From NCBI GenBank assembly GCA_913057775.1, contig CAJXOG010000003.1:62001-126000 (forward strand): DNA of 64,000 bases, given 5' to 3'. The position numbers and the translations under genes are program-made. The notes beneath the pieces are model-generated. The model worked only from the letters and a program-made list of their open reading frames with translations, did no database searches and was not told where the DNA came from. Positions 10,185 to 20,517 of this stretch are shown here, in pieces; position 1 is the stretch's first letter; every line of letters starts with the position of its first letter. The stretch is from an uncultured Fodinibius sp. Lineage in GTDB: Bacteria > Bacteroidota > Rhodothermia > Balneolales > Balneolaceae.

Positions 10185-10916
10185 ATGATAAATCAAATTG
10201 ATGTATTTTCATCGGCCCACTCTTTTAAGGAAGAGGATATTCGCGACAAAGCAGTGGTGATGATTGATGTACTGCGGGCCAGCTCAACGATGGTTACGGC
10301 ATTGCAAAATGGTGCGAAGGGCGTTATTGCGGTTGAAGATATGGATGAAGCCAGCAAGATTTCGCATAATCTGGATGCGGAAAGCTTTTTAATGAGTGGT
10401 GAAAAAAACGGCGTTACCATTGAAGGATATGATTTGGGAAATTCCCCATTGGAACATACCAGGGAAGTAGTAAATGGCAAGACGATCATCCTCAACACCA
10501 CGAATGGCACAAAAGCAATACGGCGGTGCAGTTTGGCTGACCAAATTATTGTAGGTTCTTTTTTAAATCTGAATGCCATTGTTGAATATTTGCAGAGTCT
10601 TGATGAAGAAGTGCTGCTGGTGTGTGCTGGGTGGCGTGGCCGACTTTCACTGGAGGATATTCTTTGTGCCGGGAATATTATTTACGAACTTTGTGGAGGG
10701 AATTTACCAAATGAGGCCAGAGACGGAGCAAAAGTTGCTTTTGGTCTTTATGAAAAATTTAGGGATGATATAGAAAATAGCATCAAATCATCGAATTACG
10801 CGGTACGCCTCAAGGATATTGTAAGCAAAGAGGACCTTGAGTATTGTTGTCAACGCAGTATTACGGATATTTTACCGGCACTTAATGAAGGAATCATTAC
10901 AGATATAAATGGCTAA
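10185..10916 (+). CDS. comB: 2-phosphosulfolactate phosphatase family protein
   Basis: VVMIDVLRASSTMVTAL and LNTTNGTKAI motifs of ComB family. Confidence 0.85.
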   Translation: MINQIDVFSSAHSFKEEDIRDKAVVMIDVLRASSTMVTALQNGAKGVIAVEDMDEASKISHNLDAESFLMSGEKNGVTIEGYDLGNSPLEHTREVVNGKTIILNTTNGTKAIRRCSLADQIIVGSFLNLNAIVEYLQSLDEEVLLVCAGWRGRLSLEDILCAGNIIYELCGGNLPNEARDGAKVAFGLYEKFRDDIENSIKSSNYAVRLKDIVSKEDLEYCCQRSITDILPALNEGIITDING

Positions 10917-13455
10917 AAAAAGTAGTTCAGATAGTTTTTTGGGAGGCCTTTCGGAATCCCGGAAAATGGAAATACTGGGGATTTTGGTGATGGCCGTCGG
11001 CGGCCTGCTTGGGTTTAGTATAGTTACGTACAACCCGGCGGATTATACCCTGATCCAATCGCTATCGACCGATAGTTTGTTTGCGCTGGATCAAGGTCCG
11101 GCTCTCCGCATCCAAAATGGATTAGGCGTTATTGGAGCTTATTTAGCCCACTTCTTTGTCCACCTGCTTTTTGGATATATGAGTATCATCATGCCGCTTA
11201 TTATCGTAGGATACGGCTGGTTTGTTTTTAGAAATCGGGATGTTGGCCTAATGCTGTGGCCTACGGCTTATGGCATCTGGAGCATGGTATTGTTATCGAC
11301 TATTTTGGGATGGCTGAACACTAATTATGAATGGGTTGAGTCGGTATGGAATGGTTCGGCGGGATATTATATGGCTCGTATCCTGCAAAATATTACAGGG
11401 ATTGGCTCTATTATTATTCTGTCGGTATTGCTGCTAACAACTTTCCTGGCACTGCTTGATCGCGACCTTCAGCATACCGTAGAACGTGTGAAGGATTGGA
11501 TTGAGAATGTCAAGCAATCATATGCGGATTGGAAAGAGCGCCGACGCCAGAAAAAAGAGAAAAAAAGAAAGCAAAAGCAGGAGGAAGCCGAGCAAAAAGA
11601 GATTGAAAAGCAGCGTCAGGCCGAGCAGCAGATGCGTGAAAATGCTCAACAATCAGAAAAAAAGCAGACTAAGACCCAAACAGAAACGAAGGCCGAACCT
11701 GAAGAAGAGGAGCCTGGATCCCGTTCAATTGATGATATTGTAGAGGAATCGCAGAAGCGCGATCGAGAGCGAATGCGACAGGAAAAAGAAGAAGTGCAAT
11801 CACTTGATCAGCGTCCCCGTGCCGATATTGAAAAGAAGAAGATTGCGGAGGATGAAGAAGACGATGTTGATATTTCGGTGTACGTGGGCGAAGGCGATGA
11901 GCAGGCTGATGAGAAAGAGCTGGATAAACAGAATAAGGATAAAGCCAAGGAAGTTCCCAAGGTTCGCTATAAGTTCCCGACTATAGATCTGCTGGATTCA
12001 CCTCCCAATGAAGGAAACGAAGTTGACCTTGAGGAGATCAAGGAGAATAAGCGCATTATTCTCGATAAGCTGAAGCGCCATAATATTGAAATTCGTAGCA
12101 TTAATGCGATTGTTGGTCCCACAGTTACGCTTTATGAACTTGATCCTGCACCGGATGTCAAAATCAGTAAAATTGAAAGTTATGCCAACGACCTGAAGAT
12201 GGCTACAGCGGCGAAGGGACTGCGTATTATGGCCCCCATTCCTGGCCGATCTGCTGTAGGAATTGAGGTGCCAAATGGATCGCGCGAAACAGTCTTTATC
12301 AAGTCGGTGATTAACACTAAGAAATTTGTAGAAAGTGATTTTGAGCTGCCGGTGGCATTTGGTAAAACCATCGAAAACGAAGTGTTTATGGTGGATCTGA
12401 CCAAGATGCCGCACTTGCTTATTGCAGGGGCCACGGGATCGGGTAAAACGGTAGGTATCAATACGATTATTACGTGTCTGCTGTATAAATGCCATCCCGA
12501 TGATTTAAAATTCGTGATGATTGATCCCAAGAAGATCGAGTTGTCATTGTTTCAGAAAATTGAAAAACACTTTTTAGCTACGCTGCCGGGCGCAGAAGAA
12601 CCTATTATTACGGATACCTCTGCAGCGAAGGAAACGCTTGAAAGTCTAACCAAAGAGATGGACGAGCGCTACGACTTGCTCAAGGATGGTATGGTCCGTG
12701 ATATTCGTTCTTATAACGAAAAGTTTGACAACGGTGATCTCGATGAAGACGAAGGGCACCGTCATCTGCCTTATATCGTGGTGCTTATAGATGAGTTGGC
12801 TGATTTGATGATGACAGCCGGGAAAGATATTGAGGAGCCGATTGCCCGATTGGCTCAGCTGGCTCGTGCGGTAGGTATTCACTTGGTAGTGGCAACACAG
12901 CGTCCATCGGTGAATGTGGTTACGGGTACGATTAAAGCCAACTTTCCCGCACGTATTGCGTACCAGGTGGCCTCAAAGGTTGATTCAAGAACGATCCTTG
13001 ATACAGGTGGGGCCGATCAGCTTATTGGTCGCGGTGATATGTTGTTTACCAACGGCGGCGGCATGACCCGAATCCAGAATGCTTTTGTATCGACTGAAGA
13101 GGTGGAAGAGATTACTGATTTCATTGGAAATCAGCGGGGATACAATAATAAATACGAATTGCCTGTTTTAGAAGATGAAACCTCATCAAGTGGTGACATT
13201 CCTGATCCACTGGAGGACATTGATGAGCTTTTTGAAGCGGCTGCCAAAGTTATTGTGTTGCACCAGCAGGGATCGGTATCGCTGCTGCAGCGTAAACTTA
13301 AGATCGGCTATAATCGTGCCGGACGAATTGTTGACCAGCTGTATAATGCCGGTGTGGTTGGCCCTTACCAGGGCAGTACGGCGCGCGATGTGTTAGTTGA
13401 CGATGAAGAAGAATTAGAAGAATTATTAGATGATCTTGAAGAATTTGAGCGATAG
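10909..13455 (+). CDS. ftsK: DNA translocase FtsK/SpoIIIE
   Basis: N-terminal TM segments, charged linker, HLLIAGATGSGKTVGIN Walker A, VLIDELADLMM, C-terminal gamma/winged-helix region. Confidence 0.96.
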   Translation: MAKKSSSDSFLGGLSESRKMEILGILVMAVGGLLGFSIVTYNPADYTLIQSLSTDSLFALDQGPALRIQNGLGVIGAYLAHFFVHLLFGYMSIIMPLIIVGYGWFVFRNRDVGLMLWPTAYGIWSMVLLSTILGWLNTNYEWVESVWNGSAGYYMARILQNITGIGSIIILSVLLLTTFLALLDRDLQHTVERVKDWIENVKQSYADWKERRRQKKEKKRKQKQEEAEQKEIEKQRQAEQQMRENAQQSEKKQTKTQTETKAEPEEEEPGSRSIDDIVEESQKRDRERMRQEKEEVQSLDQRPRADIEKKKIAEDEEDDVDISVYVGEGDEQADEKELDKQNKDKAKEVPKVRYKFPTIDLLDSPPNEGNEVDLEEIKENKRIILDKLKRHNIEIRSINAIVGPTVTLYELDPAPDVKISKIESYANDLKMATAAKGLRIMAPIPGRSAVGIEVPNGSRETVFIKSVINTKKFVESDFELPVAFGKTIENEVFMVDLTKMPHLLIAGATGSGKTVGINTIITCLLYKCHPDDLKFVMIDPKKIELSLFQKIEKHFLATLPGAEEPIITDTSAAKETLESLTKEMDERYDLLKDGMVRDIRSYNEKFDNGDLDEDEGHRHLPYIVVLIDELADLMMTAGKDIEEPIARLAQLARAVGIHLVVATQRPSVNVVTGTIKANFPARIAYQVASKVDSRTILDTGGADQLIGRGDMLFTNGGGMTRIQNAFVSTEEVEEITDFIGNQRGYNNKYELPVLEDETSSSGDIPDPLEDIDELFEAAAKVIVLHQQGSVSLLQRKLKIGYNRAGRIVDQLYNAGVVGPYQGSTARDVLVDDEEELEELLDDLEEFER

Positions 13456-14065
13456 TTTAAATGTAGTTCTCATAGTAATAATTATTGGCTTGGGGTTGCC
13501 TTCGTTGGCTCTGGGACAGCAGTCCTATTTTTCAGACTTAAAACAGATATTTGAAGAGGGATCTGTTTTAAAGGCTGATTTTTATCATCAAACCGTAGAC
13601 TCTTACACTCAGGATACGGTTTCCAGCAGTGGACGTATTTGGGTTGGAGGTCAAAAGTATAGGGTCGAGGCCGATAATAAATCTGTTGTTGTGGATGGAG
13701 AAACATCTATGGTATATGACGATGATAGAAATCGGGTTATCATTAGCAAATACGAGCCGGAAGATGACGACTTCGCACCTTCGCGAATCTTGAATGGAGT
13801 TGATTCTACATTTACGGTGCAGACTCAGGAAAAGCGAGAAGGTGATATATATATTTTGTTGTCTTCGGATGATCCTTTTGCGATCTATAAAGAAGTTGAA
13901 ATCTTTCTTTCAAATAGTCTGGTACCCCAAAAGATTGAAGCAGTGGATCCGGCCGATAATGTAATTACCACTACCTTTTCTGGCGGTGAATTTATGGAGC
14001 CGGAGGAAGGAATGTTTATCCTTAGCTATCCCGAGAGCGCCGAAAAAGTTGACATGCGAAACTAA
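13430..14065 (+). CDS. lolA: Outer membrane lipoprotein carrier protein LolA-like
   Basis: Signal peptide plus LolA-like fold sequence; overlaps the ftsK 3' end by 26 nt. Confidence 0.75.
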   Translation: MILKNLSDSLNVVLIVIIIGLGLPSLALGQQSYFSDLKQIFEEGSVLKADFYHQTVDSYTQDTVSSSGRIWVGGQKYRVEADNKSVVVDGETSMVYDDDRNRVIISKYEPEDDDFAPSRILNGVDSTFTVQTQEKREGDIYILLSSDDPFAIYKEVEIFLSNSLVPQKIEAVDPADNVITTTFSGGEFMEPEEGMFILSYPESAEKVDMRN

Positions 14066-14082
14066 CATATTGTTAGAGATTA

Positions 14083-15114
14083 ATGTATAAAAAAATAATT
14101 AAGATTGGGCTTGCATTATCGCTGGGAGCCCTTTTTCTGTGGTTGGCATTTCGCAATGTACGGCTGCAAGAAGTGTGGGAATATTCAAAGAATATCCAGT
14201 TTGGCTGGTTGTTTCCCTTCGCGATTACAGCCCTGTTTAGTCATATTTTTAGAGCCGAACGCTGGCGCCTTTTTATTGAACAGGACAAGCAAGATCTTGA
14301 CCGCATCACTTTGATTTCAGGGGTATTGGTTGGATACATGATGAACCTCGTTGGTCCGCGCTTTGGGGAGGTTTCCCGTCCGGTATATGTAGGCAAAAAG
14401 GAGGGGTTAAGCAGTTCCAAATTAATGGGCACAATTGTATTAGAGCGAGTAATTGACGTTGCGGTAATGGCATTTCTTATGGTGGTGGTTTCGGTGTATG
14501 TTATTGCCGATCTGAATTTACTGCGACAGATTTTTGGAGATGAAACCATTAATTTTCTCACGAATGAGTCGAGCTTGCTAACCTATTTGTGGGTGGCGTT
14601 TTTGCTGGCAGCTGTTATTGGCATTGGGTACTTGTTAATAAAGTTTGTAGTCTATCTCGGTTCAAGATTTGAAGTTCTTCGAAGGTGGATTTTTAAGGCT
14701 AAAAGGGCCTATATCATGTTTAGAAATGGACTTTTGGCAGCACGCGATGTAGAACGGTGGTGGTTGTTTATTATTTATACCGTTTTAATCTGGTTGTGCT
14801 ACACTTTGATGACTTATATTCCATTCTGGATGTTTGATATGCAAGAGGCGTATAATCTGGATATGCTGGATGCACTCGTGATTACCGTAATTTCTGCCAT
14901 CGGAATTGCTATTCCGTCGCCCGGTGGATTGGGAACCTATCACTATTTTGTAAAACAGTCACTACTGGTATTATTTGCCGTACCCGCAGTTACCGGTATC
15001 GCTTATGCAACGGTTACCCATGGAGTGATGGTGTTATTTGTTTCAAGTATAACGCCCATATTTTTATTCATTGATAAGCTTCGATCGACCAAGGCGGGTG
15101 AGCCGGTTGTTTGA
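14083..15114 (+). CDS. Lysylphosphatidylglycerol synthase TM region / flippase-like (UPF0104) membrane protein
   Basis: Multi-TM protein with NLVGPRFGEVSRPVYVGKKEGLSSSKLMGTIVLERVIDV, typical of family. Confidence 0.85.
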   Translation: MYKKIIKIGLALSLGALFLWLAFRNVRLQEVWEYSKNIQFGWLFPFAITALFSHIFRAERWRLFIEQDKQDLDRITLISGVLVGYMMNLVGPRFGEVSRPVYVGKKEGLSSSKLMGTIVLERVIDVAVMAFLMVVVSVYVIADLNLLRQIFGDETINFLTNESSLLTYLWVAFLLAAVIGIGYLLIKFVVYLGSRFEVLRRWIFKAKRAYIMFRNGLLAARDVERWWLFIIYTVLIWLCYTLMTYIPFWMFDMQEAYNLDMLDALVITVISAIGIAIPSPGGLGTYHYFVKQSLLVLFAVPAVTGIAYATVTHGVMVLFVSSITPIFLFIDKLRSTKAGEPVV

Positions 15115-15297
15115 ATTTATCCCAAGGATTTTTTTGCTACATGTTAGGCCTTGTTGCAATTCGCTCCTTCTTTTTTCGTTATTCGAAACAGACGAACCCA
15201 AACCGGGTATAAAATTGTCTTAATTGAGACATTAATCGTTGCTAAAAAATTAGTACCTTTAACACTGATTTTAGAGCACCATAGCAGTAAAATTTAT

Positions 15298-17013
15298 ATG
15301 AAAGGGATATCAGCAATAGCATTTATTATCGTATCAGTTTTGGCAGCTAATCCCATAGCTGCTCAACAGCAACAGGATGCTGAATCGTCGATGTTGCCGG
15401 AGATTGATCCACAAGACATTGAAATACGCAGTCAGTTCCAAGCCCGATTCCCAGGGTTACGCCGACAACCTATTTTGGGATTTGACCCCAATCCGCGGGT
15501 ATATCAAATCGATCCCAATCGGACACCCTTCATGGAAACACCTGAGCAGGTTGTCGCCAATCTTCCGGTAAGTCAGCTGTCTCGTCCCGAACCACCGGCC
15601 TATATGGCTTTTCCTTATTCTTCAACACAGAACGTATTTAGTCGGTTTGGCTTTGGAAGCTATGTAAGTCCTGAGGCTCATTTTTGGGGTTTGAAGCGTC
15701 TGAATAACAAGAGTTACATCGGCGGAGATTTTGATTATTCTTCATCAGATGGACACCTGGATAATCAAAACAGTAGCTTTCGCTTTTTTGATGCCAATGC
15801 AGAATACGCAACGAAGTTAAGCGAAAAAAGTCAGCTGTCATTAAACGGGGGATTCAAAACCAGTTTTAACAATATGTTTGATCTGCCCGCGACTACTATC
15901 CCGGGCGATGCTCGAAAAGAGTATAGTGGCATTAATCTGGGAACCGAATTCCGACATTTCAAAAATACCATTACCGGCTGGAAAGCTGATGCTAATATTC
16001 GTTATTACAATATTGATCTGAAAAATGCGGATGCCTTGACTGGGAAGAGTGAAGAGCGGGTGTATAACGTTTCTTTAGCTAAACGGTGGGCTGGTGGAAA
16101 TACCGACGAAACGTTTACTTTAAAAGCGGGTGCCAAGGGTGGAAATTATGAAAATGCTATTGCTCAGGATTCCTGGCTGACCGCTCAGGGTGGCGTGGTG
16201 TATGAGCGCCAGTTTAATTATGCTACCGATATTAAGGTAGATGCCAGTGTCTATTATGCACAAAATAATGTGGATGATGATAACATATACATAGGTCCGG
16301 AGGTAACGGTAGAGCACCCGCTGCTGGATATACTCTCATTAAAAGTTACGGCCGGGGCTCAACCATATATGAAAACACTGGAGCAGCGACACACAGAGAA
16401 TCGATTTTTGACGGTGGAAAATACGCTCCAGCACTCCTATCGTATGTACGGAAAAGGAGAAGCCAGTGTAGAATATACTGATGAGGGTGAGTTTAGCTTT
16501 GGATTTCAATACGAGGATATGTCGGACTATCCTATTTTCCTGCGTTCCGATAACGGGCAAACGGATGGAAATGGGAATCCCCTATATGAATTTTATGAAA
16601 TGCAGTATCGGGATGCTTATAAAGTATCAGCCTATGCGAGTGTAGTGCATCAGATTATTCCCGAGAAATTGCAAGTGAACGGGAAGGTCTATTTACGGTC
16701 GCCTAAACTTAAAGGGGGCGGACGTATTCCGTTTGAGGAAAAAATAGGAGTAAACTCTGGCCTAACAGTGCAGCCTTTTGATGGAATTACTTTCGAAGGG
16801 TGGGCTGATTATGTAGGTTCACGAAGAACCTTTCAAGCGAATGAAAAGCTGGATAGCTTTATATTGCTTGGGGGTCAGCTGGATGTGCAAGTTACAGAAC
16901 GATTTGGAGCCTATATAAAATTGGTGAACATCTTAAATCAGGATTACGAGGTTTGGCAAGGGTATAATGAGCGACCGTTTCAGGCGTATGGCGGGGTAAC
17001 AGTAAAATTATAA
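15298..17013 (+). CDS. TonB-dependent receptor-like outer membrane beta-barrel protein
   Basis: Signal peptide from ATG 15298; C-terminal KLVNILNQDYEVWQGYNERPFQAYGGVTVKL typical of TonB receptor barrels; no clear plug domain. Confidence 0.7.
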   Translation: MKGISAIAFIIVSVLAANPIAAQQQQDAESSMLPEIDPQDIEIRSQFQARFPGLRRQPILGFDPNPRVYQIDPNRTPFMETPEQVVANLPVSQLSRPEPPAYMAFPYSSTQNVFSRFGFGSYVSPEAHFWGLKRLNNKSYIGGDFDYSSSDGHLDNQNSSFRFFDANAEYATKLSEKSQLSLNGGFKTSFNNMFDLPATTIPGDARKEYSGINLGTEFRHFKNTITGWKADANIRYYNIDLKNADALTGKSEERVYNVSLAKRWAGGNTDETFTLKAGAKGGNYENAIAQDSWLTAQGGVVYERQFNYATDIKVDASVYYAQNNVDDDNIYIGPEVTVEHPLLDILSLKVTAGAQPYMKTLEQRHTENRFLTVENTLQHSYRMYGKGEASVEYTDEGEFSFGFQYEDMSDYPIFLRSDNGQTDGNGNPLYEFYEMQYRDAYKVSAYASVVHQIIPEKLQVNGKVYLRSPKLKGGGRIPFEEKIGVNSGLTVQPFDGITFEGWADYVGSRRTFQANEKLDSFILLGGQLDVQVTERFGAYIKLVNILNQDYEVWQGYNERPFQAYGGVTVKL

Positions 17014-17018
17014 TTGCG

Positions 17019-17222
17019 ATGGATAAAGAGTTTATCAAAGCTTTTTCTGAGGTTATACGTGAAGAGATAGCCCGGAAAAATGATGTATGTCTCGAAGGCG
17101 TTGGCCGATTCGAATTTGAACATCAAAAACAATTTCAAAAACAGTATGACAGCGGCCGGGTTGTGATGATGCCGCCCAAGGATACCATCACTTTTATTCC
17201 GGAAAATGAACTGGGGATATGA
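17019..17222 (+). CDS. Small HU/IHF-like (HU-CCDC81-type) protein
   Basis: 67 aa, HU-like N-terminal pattern (FIKAFSEVIREEIARKNDVCLEGVGRFEFEHQ); 4-nt overlap with following HU-SPOR gene. Confidence 0.6.
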   Translation: MDKEFIKAFSEVIREEIARKNDVCLEGVGRFEFEHQKQFQKQYDSGRVVMMPPKDTITFIPENELGI

Positions 17223-18373
17223 TTATCGATAAGGAACAACTGATATCACTTCTTGAAGAAAAATCGGGACTTGAGCGCGAACAGGTTGAGACGCAGCTTT
17301 CAGAGCTGATAAATCGAATACAAAAAGCTGCTGAAGAGAACAAGGCTTTTGAGGTGGAAGGGTTTGGTACTTTTAGTATGGAAGGGGGAAGTTTACAGTT
17401 TGAACCCGGGGATATTCTTGAGACGGAGATTAACAACAAGTATGCGGGAATGAAACCCATCGAGCTTATTGGAGCGTTTAAAGAGCCCGAAAGTGATAAG
17501 GAAATTCCCGAAGTGGATATGACCGAGCCTGAGCTTGGTGATGTAGATACAGAGAATAAGTGGGCTTTTGATTCTGATGTTACCGAAGGAGAGCAAAAAG
17601 AACAAGAAGGCGAAACGATTGAGTCGGAGCCAGAGCTGGATGACGAAGAGCCTGAACCGGAGAAGGTTACGGAGTCAGAAGAGCTAGAAGAGGATCAGAA
17701 AGAGGCAGAAGAAGTTTTTGATGCCGTTTTTGGGACCACAGGTACAGAGCCGGAAGAAACGGAAACCCAAAAAGCTTCGGAGGCCAGTGAGCCTGCTGCA
17801 GAAATTGAAAAAGAAGAGCCGGGAGATCCTATTGGAACCATTATAGTTGCAGTAGTAGTGGTATTGGTTGTAGGGGTTGGCGGATGGCTGGTTTATGATT
17901 TCGGTTTTTCTGGAACAAGCAGTACTGAAGTGCCAACGACTTCTCCCCAAACCACAGAGACGGTGGACCCTGCTGATGACAATACGCAATCAGAGGAACA
18001 GTCTGGTCAAGACCAAGAGGCTGTGGAACCTGAGCAGTCGTCAGCAGTATCAACAGGTGAAGAAGATACTGGCAAGCAACTGGCCACTCAGCAGCAAGAT
18101 CGTTATGGATTGATGGGGCAACCCAATCAAGATATTGCCAATGGTTATACCATTGTGGTACATTCTCTGCGTGATCACCAGCAAGCAGACCAAAATCGTC
18201 AGCAATTACAGGAGGCCGGCTATCGTGCTTTGATAAGTCAGGCTCAAGTTGAGGGAACAACCTATTATCGTGTGGGTATTGGCCAGTTTGAGACGGTCAG
18301 TAATGCACAAAAGGCGATAGGTGATATCCCGGAGCGATACCGAGATAATAATTTCATAAAAAGAATTCAATAA
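17219..18373 (+). CDS. HU-like domain / acidic linker / single TM / SPOR domain protein
   Basis: HU-like region (ELINRIQKAAEENKAFEVEGFGTFSMEGG), Glu-rich linker, TM IGTIIVAVVVVLVVGVGGWLVYDF, C-terminal SPOR (GYTIVVHSLRDHQQADQNRQQLQEAGYRALISQAQVEGTTYYRVGIGQF). Confidence 0.8.
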   Translation: MIIDKEQLISLLEEKSGLEREQVETQLSELINRIQKAAEENKAFEVEGFGTFSMEGGSLQFEPGDILETEINNKYAGMKPIELIGAFKEPESDKEIPEVDMTEPELGDVDTENKWAFDSDVTEGEQKEQEGETIESEPELDDEEPEPEKVTESEELEEDQKEAEEVFDAVFGTTGTEPEETETQKASEASEPAAEIEKEEPGDPIGTIIVAVVVVLVVGVGGWLVYDFGFSGTSSTEVPTTSPQTTETVDPADDNTQSEEQSGQDQEAVEPEQSSAVSTGEEDTGKQLATQQQDRYGLMGQPNQDIANGYTIVVHSLRDHQQADQNRQQLQEAGYRALISQAQVEGTTYYRVGIGQFETVSNAQKAIGDIPERYRDNNFIKRIQ

Positions 18374-18396
18374 CAGACTCGTAACTATATAAAATT

Positions 18397-19131
18397 ATGC
18401 AAGCGTTATTCTTTTTTATTGTACAAGTGCAGACTGATACCGCAGCCGCTGATACATTAAGTATGGCTGCAGAACAAGAACAAATGTCGATGTTAGAACT
18501 GCTGGCTGAAGGCGGCGTACTGATGATCCCGTTGTTTATCCTGTCGATAGTAGCCATATATGTTATTGCCGAACGCTGGCGCTCGTTAAATAATGCGCAA
18601 ATTGAAATCGATGGTTTCTTGCGAACCGTTGAAAGCATGTTAAAAGATGGTGATCGTCAGCGTGCACTCACTTACTGCGATGGCATAGATAAACCTTTGG
18701 CGCGCATCCTTAAGGCGGGTATTCGAAGATTGGGACGTCCCATAAGAGATATTGAGGATGCCATTGGTAATGCCGGTAAAAAAGAGATTTATCATCTGGA
18801 AAAACGGATGAATTGGCTGGCTACGATAGCGGGTGTTGCTCCATTGGTAGGATTCACGGGAACGGTCACTGGTATGATTGAAGCTTTTATGGACATACAG
18901 TCGCTGCAGGGAAATGTAAATCCAAGTGTATTGGCCGGCGGTATTTGGGAGGCCTTAATTACAACGGCAACGGGATTGATCGTAGGTATTATTGCCTATG
19001 GATTTTATAACTTCTTGTTGGGTAAAATCAATCGCATGGTTCATGAGCTGGAAAATGCATCAGCAGACTTTATCGACTTGCTGCAGGCACCATCAAACAA
19101 GAAAGAAAAAGAGCGTGAGAAGGTAGGATAA
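18397..19131 (+). CDS. exbB: MotA/TolQ/ExbB proton channel family protein
   Basis: LATIAGVAPLVGFTGTVTGMIEAF...GGIWEALITTATGLIVGIIAY. Confidence 0.93.
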   Translation: MQALFFFIVQVQTDTAAADTLSMAAEQEQMSMLELLAEGGVLMIPLFILSIVAIYVIAERWRSLNNAQIEIDGFLRTVESMLKDGDRQRALTYCDGIDKPLARILKAGIRRLGRPIRDIEDAIGNAGKKEIYHLEKRMNWLATIAGVAPLVGFTGTVTGMIEAFMDIQSLQGNVNPSVLAGGIWEALITTATGLIVGIIAYGFYNFLLGKINRMVHELENASADFIDLLQAPSNKKEKEREKVG

Positions 19132-19541
19132 TGGACTTTAGAAAAGATGATGACCGAATGGAGCCTTTGACGCTGTTTTCACAGTCGTCACTGACAGATA
19201 TTGTATTGTTGCTCCTGATTTTCTTCCTGTTGACCTCGTCGTTTGTTACCAACTTTGGAATTAAGGTGGATATCCCCAAAGCAGAAACCGGTGCACAGAC
19301 AGAGGCACAGTTAATTACCGTTGCTGTAACCAAGGATGGACAATTTTTTGTTGATGGAGAGCCCACCAGCAGCGGCATGCTGGCCTCGGCACTGCGTAAA
19401 GCCAGAGGAAACAAATCGCAGGCTACACTTGTTTTGAGAGCAGATAAGGATGCAATTATAGATAATGCGGTGCGCGTAATGAACATTGCCAAGGCGCTGG
19501 ACTTACGAATTGTGATGGCAACAGAACAGGCATCCCGGTAA
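19131..19541 (+). CDS. exbD: ExbD/TolR family biopolymer transport protein
   Basis: N-terminal TM SLTDIVLLLLIFFLLTSSFV; LVLRADKDAIIDNAVRVMNIAKALDLRIVMAT. Confidence 0.93.
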   Translation: MDFRKDDDRMEPLTLFSQSSLTDIVLLLLIFFLLTSSFVTNFGIKVDIPKAETGAQTEAQLITVAVTKDGQFFVDGEPTSSGMLASALRKARGNKSQATLVLRADKDAIIDNAVRVMNIAKALDLRIVMATEQASR

Positions 19542-19556
19542 TACAGAAACACGTTT

Positions 19557-20381
19557 ATGGAGCAACCTGTATTCAATAACGAAGAAGATCGTTTTGCCCT
19601 TGCTGTAACGGGGGGAGTACACGTAGCTCTGGTTATCGTTTTTTTGCTGTATACCTTTTCTATTGAGTCGAATGTACGCCCATCTTTTATTGAGGTAGAA
19701 TTTGGGGAGTTCCAAACCGGAACGCCTGCAGAATATGCAGAGCAGCAAGCAGAGCAGGTAGCAACACGTCCTAATCCTTCTGAGACAGAACCTGATAACC
19801 CGGAACCCGAAGAGCCTGAACCGGTTGAAGAACAACAAGAGTCTACAGAGGAAACTACAAAACCGGTAGATGCACCCGACCAAACCGAAGAAATTGAGGA
19901 AGAGCCGATTGAAACACCGGAAACGGATAAAGTAGATCCACAGGAAGACACCGAAACAGACGAGCCTAAAGATGTAACTATTCCGCCAAAAACGGAGGAA
20001 GACGAAGTACAGCAAGAGGGCGCTGAAACCAGCGGCGATGAGCAGGGGAATACCGGAGAACTTAATGCCGATCAGGGGACGGGGAATGAGCAAGAGAAAT
20101 CGGCACCGTACGAACTCAACTGGGAGGGTGATATAGAACGAAATCCCATGGTGCAGCCCTTACCCGATAATACGACCGACGCCGAAGCAACTATTACTAT
20201 TCGATTTGAGGTAAAGCCGGATGGTTCTATCGGACGGATTGTGCCGCTCAAAAAAATGAATCCGGAATTAGAACGAGAAGTAATGCGAACCCTTCGCAGT
20301 TGGCGTTTTTCCCAACTTCCTTCAGGAGTACCTCAGCAGTCGCAATGGGGTACGATTACCTTCCGCTTTGTATTAGAATAA
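19557..20381 (+). CDS. tonB: TonB/TolA-like energy transducer
   Basis: N-terminal TM, Pro/Glu-rich linker, TonB C-terminal-like domain; follows exbB-exbD. Confidence 0.85.
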   Translation: MEQPVFNNEEDRFALAVTGGVHVALVIVFLLYTFSIESNVRPSFIEVEFGEFQTGTPAEYAEQQAEQVATRPNPSETEPDNPEPEEPEPVEEQQESTEETTKPVDAPDQTEEIEEEPIETPETDKVDPQEDTETDEPKDVTIPPKTEEDEVQQEGAETSGDEQGNTGELNADQGTGNEQEKSAPYELNWEGDIERNPMVQPLPDNTTDAEATITIRFEVKPDGSIGRIVPLKKMNPELEREVMRTLRSWRFSQLPSGVPQQSQWGTITFRFVLE

Positions 20382-20517
20382 GCAGTTTTTTTAGCATTAC
20401 GTTGGAGTATTGAGCTAAGATCATGCTTTTAGAAAATAGATCCCTGTAAGCATTAAAACAATTAATAGATTGAACGGGTACAGTTTGATTTTATTCAGTT
20501 CGGATTATTAGACGATT

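Noticed and set aside
15216-15231. Imperfect palindrome TGTCTTAATTGAGACA upstream of the receptor-like barrel gene
   Set aside because: A/T-rich, mismatched in the centre, and no second copy seen; too weak to call an operator.
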